Under the pieces are notes generated by a model. It searched no databases, was not told the origin of the DNA, and saw only the letters and a list, made by a program, of their open reading frames with translations. Below are positions 48,484-55,941 of a stretch of 64,000 bases of DNA, piece after piece. The stretch covers positions 2,756 through 66,755 of the forward strand of contig JAHECA010000002.1 in NCBI GenBank assembly GCA_024642005.1, written 5' to 3'. A program made the position numbers and the translations under genes. The DNA is from Robiginitalea sp. (GTDB lineage: Bacteria; Bacteroidota; Bacteroidia; Flavobacteriales; Flavobacteriaceae). The first letter of the stretch is position 1; each line of letters opens with the position of its first letter.

Positions 48484-49740
48484 ATGCCGTACCTGTTTAC
48501 TTCAGAATCTGTCAGCGAGGGACATCCCGACAAGATAGCCGACCAGATCAGTGACGCCCTGTTGGATAATTTCCTGGCTTTCGACCCCGAAAGCAAGGTG
48601 GCCTGCGAAACCCTGGTGACCACCGGGCAGGTAATCCTGGCCGGGGAGGTGAAGAGCCATACCTATGTAGACCTGCAACAGATCGCCCGCGAGGTGATCA
48701 ACCAGATCGGGTATACCAAGGGCTCCTATCAGTTTAGCGGCGATTCCTGCGGGGTGATATCCCTTATCCACGAGCAGTCTCAGGACATCAACCAGGGCGT
48801 AGACCGCGGCAGCAAGGAATTGCAGGGGGCCGGCGACCAGGGCATGATGTTCGGGTATGCCTGCCGGGAGACCGACAATTACATGCCACTGGCCCTGGAA
48901 CTCTCGCACCGCATCCTTCACGAGTTGGCCGAGCTGAGGCGGGAGGCCCGGGATATCCCCTACCTGCGGCCCGATGCCAAGGCCCAGGTAACCGTGGAAT
49001 ACTCTGACGATCACCAGCCCCTGCGCATCGATACCGTCGTGATCTCGACCCAGCACGACCCCTTTGATGCAGACGATGCCCGCATGCTCGCCAAAATCAA
49101 GCTCGACATGCTGCAGATCCTGATGCCGCGGGTCATTGCCGGCCTGCCCGAGCGGCTGCACGAATTGTTTGACGGGAAAGTGACCTACCACATCAACCCG
49201 ACCGGGAAGTTTGTGATCGGCGGCCCGCATGGCGACACCGGCCTGACCGGTCGCAAAATCGTAGTAGATACCTATGGGGGCAAGGGCGCCCACGGGGGCG
49301 GGGCATTCAGCGGAAAGGATCCGAGCAAGGTAGATCGCAGCGCGGCCTATGCCGCCCGCCACGCCGCCAAGAACCTGGTGGCCGCCGGGGTTGCCGATGA
49401 AATTTTGCTGCAGCTGAGCTACGCCATCGGCATTGCTGAGCCGACCTCCCTCTACGTGAACACTTACGGCACAGCCAAAGTGGGCCTGAGCGACGGGGAG
49501 ATTGCAGAGCGGGTGGCCGAATTGTTCGACATGCGCCCCTTCGCGATCGAGCAGCGGCTGAAGCTGCGCCATCCGATCTACCTGGAAACGGCGGCCTACG
49601 GCCATATGGGCAAGGCGCCCCGTACCGTTAAAAAGATATTCGAATCGCCGTACAACGGGCGGGTGGAAACCGAGGTGGAGCTTTTTACCTGGGAGAAGCT
49701 CGACACCGTAGCGGCGGTTAAGTCGGCCTTCGGGCTGTAA
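48484..49740 (+). CDS. metK: S-adenosylmethionine synthetase
   Basis: [66 protein letters not shown]. Confidence 0.98.
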   Translation: MPYLFTSESVSEGHPDKIADQISDALLDNFLAFDPESKVACETLVTTGQVILAGEVKSHTYVDLQQIAREVINQIGYTKGSYQFSGDSCGVISLIHEQSQDINQGVDRGSKELQGAGDQGMMFGYACRETDNYMPLALELSHRILHELAELRREARDIPYLRPDAKAQVTVEYSDDHQPLRIDTVVISTQHDPFDADDARMLAKIKLDMLQILMPRVIAGLPERLHELFDGKVTYHINPTGKFVIGGPHGDTGLTGRKIVVDTYGGKGAHGGGAFSGKDPSKVDRSAAYAARHAAKNLVAAGVADEILLQLSYAIGIAEPTSLYVNTYGTAKVGLSDGEIAERVAELFDMRPFAIEQRLKLRHPIYLETAAYGHMGKAPRTVKKIFESPYNGRVETEVELFTWEKLDTVAAVKSAFGL

Positions 49741-49814
49741 AATTTTGGGCAGCAATGGGAGGAATCGCACGACTCCACCTATATTTGCCCAGACGTTCAA
49801 ACAAATATTGACCG

Positions 49815-49948
49815 GTTATCAAGAAAGGCGGAGGGAGTAGACCCTGTGAAGCCTTAGCAACCCTTCAGCTTCCCTGAAGAAGGTGCTACATTCTAACCCG
49901 GTGCGGACCCCTGCCTGCAGGCGGTCTTCACTCCCCGGGAAAGATAAC
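49815..49948 (+). ncRNA. SAM-I (S-box) riboswitch
   Basis: P1 GTTATC/GATAAC; core ATCAAGAAAGGCGGAGGGAGTAGACCCTGTGAAGCCTTAGCAACCCTTC...GAAGGTGCTACATTCTAACC. Confidence 0.93.
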
Positions 49949-50044
49949 GCATGGGCTCTGCCCCCTGTCCTTTCTTTTTAACTTAACTTATTGAGCCTGC
50001 GCCCCGGGAAAAAACCCCTTGTCGGCAGGCGCAACGCAGTAGTT

Positions 50045-53000
50045 ATGGAAACTTCGAACTTGCAACATATCAGGCTGGACGCCTACACTACCCTGAGCGG
50101 GTCAACCCAGCCCATTAACCTGTCGTACCAGTTGTTCGGCCGCCCCCTGCATGAGGCCCCCGTAGTGCTGGTGAACCACGCCCTTACCGGCAATTCAAAC
50201 GTGGCCGGCCCCGACGGCTGGTGGTCGTCTTTGGTGGGCCCGGGCAAATGCATAGATACCGAGACCTATACCGTGCTGTGCTTCAATGTGCCCGGCAACG
50301 GGTACGACGGCTTTATGATCGAGAATTACAAAGACTTCGTGGCCGCCGACATAGCCCGCATTTTCCTGATGGGGTTGGAAACCCTGCACATCCGCTCGCT
50401 TTTCGCCCTGATCGGCGGATCCCTGGGCGGGGGCATCGCCTGGGAAATAGCGGCATTGCGGCCCGGGCTGGCCGAGCACCTGATCCCGGTTGCTTCCGAC
50501 TGGAAATCGACCGATTGGCTCATCGCCAACTGCCAGATCCAGGAGCAGTTCCTGGTCAATTCCAAACAACCAGTGCACGATGCGCGCATGCACGCCATGC
50601 TCTGTTACCGCACACCCGAATCGTTCAAACAGCGTTTCCAGCGGAGCACGAACCAGGAGCGGCAGTTGTTCAACGTGGAGAGCTGGCTGCTCCACCACGG
50701 TGAAAAACTGCAGGAGCGTTTCCAGCTGGCCGCCTACAAGCTCACCAACCAGCTGCTGAAGACCATCGACATTACCAGGGGAGGGGAGGAGGCATTCTTT
50801 GAATTGCAGCAGAGTGACACCAACATCCACATTATCGGGGTAGACTCCGACCTGTTCTTCACCGCTTCTGAAAACAAGGAAACCTATAAGCAGCTGGCTC
50901 AGGCCAGCGGCAACGTGACCTATGGGGAGATCCATTCGGTACACGGGCACGACGCCTTCCTGATCGAATTCGAACAGATGGAGCAGCTGCTGCAACCGGT
51001 GTTCAGCCCGCCAGACCCAACCCGGGCGCTCAAGGTGCTCAAATTTGGCGGTAAATCGCTGGCCAACGGGGAAGGTATTGATCGTGTGCTCGATATCGTG
51101 ACCGGCAAGTTAGCCGCCGGCGGGCGCATCGTGCTGGTGCTTTCGGCCCGTGAAAAGGCTACCGACCAGTTGGAGGAGTTGCTGGATCTTGCCTCGGCAG
51201 GCAAAGACTACAAGACGGCTTTCGACCGGTTCGAGAAATACCAGCGGCACAGCTTTTCCCAGGTAAACCTCGGGCAGGGCTTTGTGGAACTGGCCCGTTT
51301 GTTGGAAGGGGTGCGCCTGTTGGGCGATTACAGCCCCAAGATCAAAGACCAGGTGCTCTCTTACGGGGAGCTGATCTCGGCGAACCTGGTCACCAAACTG
51401 TTGATTGGCCGCGGGGTGGATGCCCGCATGGTAGATACGCGCCCTTTGATCAAAACCGATTCCGCCTTCGGCAACGCCCAGGTGCACGAAGAGGTGTCGC
51501 GTGAAAACGTAAACCACTTTTTCGCATCGATCCCGCCCGGCACAGTGCCGGTGGTAACGGGCTTTATCGGCTCGAACCAGCTGGGAGAAACCACGACCCT
51601 GGGCCGCAACGGCAGCAATTATTCGGCCTCCCTGCTGGCCAATTTCCTGAATGCAGACGAATTGCAGAACTACACCCATGTAGACGGCATATTCACCGCC
51701 AATCCGGAACTCGTGCCCGGGGCACAACGCATCGCCCAGCTGTCGTATGGGGAGGCCAACGAGCTGGCCAATTTCGGGGCTACCATTCTGCACGCGAAGA
51801 CCATCATCCCGCTGCTGGAAAAAAATATTCCGCTGCGTATCCTGAATACCTTCGGGGGAGACGGAGAGGGGACCCTGATCAGCGCCAAGCCGAGCCGCCA
51901 CGGCATTCGTTCGCTTTCGGTGATCGAGAACGAGGCCCTGATCCACCTCGAAGGCAGGGGCCTGCTCGGAAAAGTCGGGGTCGATGCCCGCATCTTCCGG
52001 GCCCTGGGCCAGGCCGGGGTAAGCGTGGGAATTATTTCCCAGGGCTCATCCGAACGAGGTATCGGCCTGGTGGTGAAAGCCGAAATGGCCGAGCGGGCCA
52101 GAGCCGCCCTGGAAGCCGAATTTGAGGAAGATTTCCGCCGCAAAGACATCAATCGCATCCACAGTACCTCTGACGTGTCGGTGATCTCTATCGTGGGGCA
52201 AGACCTGAGTACCTTCCACAAACCTTACAATGCCCTGATCCGCAACCAGGTGGTGCCGCTGTTGTTCAACAATGCCGTGACGGGCCGGAACGTGAGCCTG
52301 GTGGTGCGCAAGGCTGACATGCTCAAGGCGCTGAATGTGATCCACGGGCAAATCTTCGGCATCAGCAAGAAGATTAACCTGGCCGTGATGGGCATCGGCA
52401 ACGTGGGGGGCACCCTGCTGGGGCAGATGCTGGAGTCGGCCGACAAGATCGAGGCGCGCAAGGGCATTCGCCTGAATGTTTTTGCCCTGGCCAATTCGCG
52501 CCAGCTGCTGCTCGACCACAAAGGCATTGGCCGAAACTGGAAGACGCGCCTGCAAAAACAGCCCGAAGGCTACCAGCTCGGCGAGCTGTTCGATTACGCC
52601 CGGGCCCACCACCTGGAAAACCTGATCATGGTCGACAATACGGCCAGCGCCGATTTTGTGGCCCATTACTTTGAATTCATCGAAAACGGCTTCGACCTGG
52701 TCTCGTCGAACAAGATCGCCAATACCCTGGGCTACGACTACTACCGACTGCTGCGCGACGAGCTGCAGAAATACCAGAAGCAATACCTGTACGAGACCAA
52801 TGTCGGGGCGGGCCTGCCGCTGATCGACACCATCAGGCTGCTGCACCTTTCGGGGGAGAACATCACCCGTATCAGGGGGGTCTTTTCCGGTTCCCTGAGT
52901 TATATTTTCAACACCTTTTCGAGTCAGGAGGTCGCCTTCTCGCAGGTTGTGCGGGAGGCCATGAACAAGGGGTTTACCGAACCCGACCCTCGCGAAGACC

Positions 53001-53455
53001 TCTCAGGCAGCGATGTGGGGCGGAAGTTGCTCATTCTGGCCCGGGAGCTCGACCTCCAGAACGAGTTTGCCGATATCCGGATACATAACCTGATCCCCGA
53101 GCCCCTGCGAAACGTCGGGCTGCCCGATTTTGAGCGCGAAATGGGGAGGCTTGATGCCGTGTATGCAGGCGTGAAGCAGGAGCAGCCTGCCGGCCAGGTA
53201 CTGCGCTACGTAGGAGAACTCTCCGGCGACTTGCAGCAAGACAAAGGGGTGCTGGAGGTAAAACTGGTATCGGTGCCCGACTCCAGCCCGCTGGGCCAGG
53301 TGAAGGGGGCCGATTCCCTCATTGAGATCTACACCGAAAGTTACGGCGAACACCCCCTGGTAATCCAGGGCGCCGGGGCCGGGGCGGCCGTTACCGCCCG
53401 GGGCGTTTTCGGGGATATTTTGCGCATTGCCGAAAAAGGCCATGCCGATTCGTAA
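50045..53455 (+). CDS. Homoserine O-acetyltransferase (MetX-like) - aspartokinase - homoserine dehydrogenase fusion
   Basis: MetX-like: GGSLGGGIAWEIAALRPGLAEHLIPVASDWKSTDWLIA, HGHDAFL. AK: VLKFGGKSLANGEGIDRV, VPVVTGFIGSNQLGETTTLGRNGSNYSASLLA, ACT-like region. HSD: NLAVMGIGNVGGTLLGQML, YLYETNVGAGLPLIDTIRLLHLSGENITRIRGVFSGSLSYI. Confidence 0.95.
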   Translation: METSNLQHIRLDAYTTLSGSTQPINLSYQLFGRPLHEAPVVLVNHALTGNSNVAGPDGWWSSLVGPGKCIDTETYTVLCFNVPGNGYDGFMIENYKDFVAADIARIFLMGLETLHIRSLFALIGGSLGGGIAWEIAALRPGLAEHLIPVASDWKSTDWLIANCQIQEQFLVNSKQPVHDARMHAMLCYRTPESFKQRFQRSTNQERQLFNVESWLLHHGEKLQERFQLAAYKLTNQLLKTIDITRGGEEAFFELQQSDTNIHIIGVDSDLFFTASENKETYKQLAQASGNVTYGEIHSVHGHDAFLIEFEQMEQLLQPVFSPPDPTRALKVLKFGGKSLANGEGIDRVLDIVTGKLAAGGRIVLVLSAREKATDQLEELLDLASAGKDYKTAFDRFEKYQRHSFSQVNLGQGFVELARLLEGVRLLGDYSPKIKDQVLSYGELISANLVTKLLIGRGVDARMVDTRPLIKTDSAFGNAQVHEEVSRENVNHFFASIPPGTVPVVTGFIGSNQLGETTTLGRNGSNYSASLLANFLNADELQNYTHVDGIFTANPELVPGAQRIAQLSYGEANELANFGATILHAKTIIPLLEKNIPLRILNTFGGDGEGTLISAKPSRHGIRSLSVIENEALIHLEGRGLLGKVGVDARIFRALGQAGVSVGIISQGSSERGIGLVVKAEMAERARAALEAEFEEDFRRKDINRIHSTSDVSVISIVGQDLSTFHKPYNALIRNQVVPLLFNNAVTGRNVSLVVRKADMLKALNVIHGQIFGISKKINLAVMGIGNVGGTLLGQMLESADKIEARKGIRLNVFALANSRQLLLDHKGIGRNWKTRLQKQPEGYQLGELFDYARAHHLENLIMVDNTASADFVAHYFEFIENGFDLVSSNKIANTLGYDYYRLLRDELQKYQKQYLYETNVGAGLPLIDTIRLLHLSGENITRIRGVFSGSLSYIFNTFSSQEVAFSQVVREAMNKGFTEPDPREDLSGSDVGRKLLILARELDLQNEFADIRIHNLIPEPLRNVGLPDFEREMGRLDAVYAGVKQEQPAGQVLRYVGELSGDLQQDKGVLEVKLVSVPDSSPLGQVKGADSLIEIYTESYGEHPLVIQGAGAGAAVTARGVFGDILRIAEKGHADS

Positions 53456-53471
53456 TCAGAATGCCAAAGCC

Positions 53472-54650
53472 ATGAAAAAACTGCAACCAGAAACCGAGGC
53501 CATCCGCACCCAGATCCCGCGGAGCGAATTCCAGGAACACTCAGCCCCTCTTTACCTGAGTTCCAGCTTTGTCTTCGACGACGCCGAAGACATGCGGGCC
53601 TCCTTTGCCGAAGAGAAAGACCGCATCATCTATTCGCGCTACTCGAACCCCAATACCTCCGAATGGATCGAGAAGGTGTGCAAGATGGAAGGGGCCGAGG
53701 CCGGCTTTGCCTTTGCCTCCGGCATGGCGGCCGTCTTTTCGACCCTGGCCGCCCTGCTCGACAGCGGCGACCATATTATCTCGTCACGCTCGGTCTTTGG
53801 TTCTACCTCCACCCTGTTTGCCAACATTTTTCCGAAGTGGCAAATCAGCCATTCCTATTTCCGGCACGACCGGCTGCAAGACATCGAGGGGCTTATCCGG
53901 CCCACTACGCGTCTGATCTACGCCGAATCGCCCACCAACCCGGGGGTCGACGTGCTCGACCTTGAGGCCCTGGGACGCCTGGCCAAAAAGCACGGCCTGC
54001 TGCTGGTGGTAGACAACTGCTTCGCTACCCCTTACCTGCAGCAGCCCCTGCGCTTCGGGGCCGACCTGGTAATCCATTCGGGCACCAAGCTCATGGACGG
54101 GCAGGGCCGCGTTTTGGCTGGCATTACCGTGGGGAGTGCCGCCCTGATCGATAAGATATACCGCTTTGCACGCATTACCGGTCCGGCGCTCTCACCCTTC
54201 AATGCCTGGCTCCTCTCCAAGAGTATGGAAACCCTGGCCGTAAGGGTAGACCGGCATTGCGAGAACGCCCTCAAGGTGGCCGAATTTTTGGAAGGTCACC
54301 CAAAGGTTAACTGGGTCAAATACCCTTTCCTGAAATCGCACCCTCAGGTCGAACTGGCCCGCAAGCAGATGAAGGCGGGCGGCTGTGTGGTGGCCTTTGA
54401 AGTGCAGGGAGGCGTAGATGGGGGGCGCACCTTTTTCGACGGCATAGGCCTGCTGTCCCTCTCGGCCAACCTGGGCGACACCCGCAGCATCGTCACGCAT
54501 CCGGCCTCGACCACCCACAGCAAACTAACCCCGGAAGAGCGCCTGGAAAGCGGCATTACAGACGGTATGGTCCGCATTTCTGTGGGCCTGGAGCACCCCG
54601 ACGACATCTGCGCCGACCTGGCCCGTGCTTTGGATGGGGTTGGGGCCTGA
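53472..54650 (+). CDS. metZ: O-acyl-homoserine sulfhydrylase / trans-sulfuration PLP enzyme
   Basis: Cys/Met metabolism family: SRYSNPNTSEWIEKVCKMEGAEAGFAFASGMAAVFSTLAALL, VIHSGTKLMDGQGRVLAG. Confidence 0.9.
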   Translation: MKKLQPETEAIRTQIPRSEFQEHSAPLYLSSSFVFDDAEDMRASFAEEKDRIIYSRYSNPNTSEWIEKVCKMEGAEAGFAFASGMAAVFSTLAALLDSGDHIISSRSVFGSTSTLFANIFPKWQISHSYFRHDRLQDIEGLIRPTTRLIYAESPTNPGVDVLDLEALGRLAKKHGLLLVVDNCFATPYLQQPLRFGADLVIHSGTKLMDGQGRVLAGITVGSAALIDKIYRFARITGPALSPFNAWLLSKSMETLAVRVDRHCENALKVAEFLEGHPKVNWVKYPFLKSHPQVELARKQMKAGGCVVAFEVQGGVDGGRTFFDGIGLLSLSANLGDTRSIVTHPASTTHSKLTPEERLESGITDGMVRISVGLEHPDDICADLARALDGVGA

Positions 54651-54679
54651 GGCACAGGTATTTTTGCTACCTTAGCAGT

Positions 54680-55087
54680 ATGCTTTCCAAAAAGACCAAA
54701 TACGGGCTCAAGGCGCTCACCTACCTGGCTCGTCGCAAAGACCGCAGCCCCGTTCAGATTGCGGAGATTGCCCGGCACGAAAACATCTCTCAGAAGTTCC
54801 TGGAGAGCATATTGCTGACCCTTCGCAAGAACGGCTACCTGGGTTCCCGAAAAGGGAAGGGCGGCGGGTATTACCTGATCAAGGACCCGGCTGAAATCCC
54901 CATGACCGGGGTTATGCGCGTGTTGGAAGGCCCCATTGCCATGGTGCCCTGCGTGAGCCTCAATTTTTACGAAACCTGCGATGACTGCCCCGATGAAGCG
55001 ACCTGCTCGGTGCACAAGCTCATGCTGCAAGTCCGCGACAGCGCCCTGGAGGTGTACCGCAACAACTCCCTGGCCGACATTATCTAA
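54680..55087 (+). CDS. Rrf2 family transcriptional regulator
   Basis: MLSKKTKYGLKALTYLARRK...ISQKFLESILLTLRKNGYLGSRKGKGGGYYL wHTH; CDDCPDEATCSVHK cysteine cluster. Confidence 0.95.
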   Translation: MLSKKTKYGLKALTYLARRKDRSPVQIAEIARHENISQKFLESILLTLRKNGYLGSRKGKGGGYYLIKDPAEIPMTGVMRVLEGPIAMVPCVSLNFYETCDDCPDEATCSVHKLMLQVRDSALEVYRNNSLADII

Positions 55088-55148
55088 TTCCCAAACGTGC
55101 AGGCATTTCCTTGCCAAATAAGAAATTTGCGCCGTTTTCTGTTATAAA

Positions 55149-55165
55149 ACTAGTAAAACGATGGG
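55149..55165. promoter_or_regulatory. Operator-like motif copy 1 (ACTAG-TAAAACG-ATGGG)
   Basis: Part of the three-copy motif around cysH/sir. Confidence 0.5.
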
Positions 55166-55192
55166 GTAAATCGAAAAATTGAGTAAATTTAG

Positions 55193-55223
55193 TTTGCACG
55201 ATTCGGAAAGTGGCCTATATTTG
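55193..55223 (+). promoter_or_regulatory. Bacteroidetes-type promoter TTTG-N19-TATATTTG upstream of cysH
   Basis: TTTG 55193-55196, 19-bp spacer, TATATTTG 55216-55223. Confidence 0.7.
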
Positions 55224-55228
55224 TAAAC

Positions 55229-55245
55229 TCTAGTAAAAAGATAGG
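55229..55245. promoter_or_regulatory. Operator-like motif copy 2 (TCTAG-TAAAAAG-ATAGG)
   Basis: Just downstream of the predicted -7 box, overlapping the expected start of transcription. Confidence 0.55.
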
Positions 55246-55255
55246 ATAATAAATC

Positions 55256-55879
55256 ATGTCATTCAGCCCGCAGCTAATCGACCACCTGAACCCCCAGCTT
55301 AAGGGGATTGCTCCTGAAGAAATCATTTCATGGGCCGTTGAAAGAGCCCGAAGGCCAGTTATTACGACCAACTTCCGCCCTTATGAGGTTGCCATTTTGC
55401 ACGCAGTTTCTGGCGTATTCCCGGAAATACCGGTCATCTGGTGCGATACCGGGTACAACACCCCCCAGACCTACCGCCATGCAGAAGAACTCATCGGGCG
55501 CCTGGGCCTGAACGTGCATTTGTACGTCCCCCGGCAAACTGCCGCTCATCGCGATGCCGTTATGGGGATGCCAGGGGTAGACGATCCCCGCCACCGCGAG
55601 TTTACCGAACAGGTAAAGCTGGAGCCCTTCCGCCGTGCCATGCAGGAGCACAAGCCCGATGTGTGGTTCACCAACCTGAGGCGCGGGCAAACTGCACATC
55701 GCGACAGCCTCGATATTTTAAGCCTGGACCGCTCCGGCATGCTGAAAGTGAGCCCCTTCTATTATTGGAGCGATACCCAGCTCGACGCATACCTGCACTC
55801 GTTCGGGCTACCCAATGAGCACCACTATTTTGACCCGACCAAAGTATTGGAAAACCGGGAATGCGGCCTGCATACCTAG
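55256..55879 (+). CDS. cysH: Phosphoadenylyl-sulfate (PAPS-type) reductase
   Basis: RPVITTNFRPYEVAILHAVSGVFPEIPVIWCDTGYNTPQTYRHAEEL; C-term ENRECGLHT. Confidence 0.9.
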   Translation: MSFSPQLIDHLNPQLKGIAPEEIISWAVERARRPVITTNFRPYEVAILHAVSGVFPEIPVIWCDTGYNTPQTYRHAEELIGRLGLNVHLYVPRQTAAHRDAVMGMPGVDDPRHREFTEQVKLEPFRRAMQEHKPDVWFTNLRRGQTAHRDSLDILSLDRSGMLKVSPFYYWSDTQLDAYLHSFGLPNEHHYFDPTKVLENRECGLHT

Positions 55880-55910
55880 GTGAAGGTCCCCTATTTTTTT
55901 ATTTATAAAA

Positions 55911-55927
55911 CCTATATAAACGATAGG
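55911..55927. promoter_or_regulatory. Operator-like motif copy 3 (CCTAT-ATAAACG-ATAGG, perfect inverted repeat)
   Basis: 5-bp inverted repeat with 7-bp spacer in the cysH-sir gap. Confidence 0.55.
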
Positions 55928-55941
55928 AATACTATAATATT

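Noticed and set aside
48502-49800. 432-aa minus-strand ORF opposite metK
   Set aside because: Antisense artefact of metK for the same reason.
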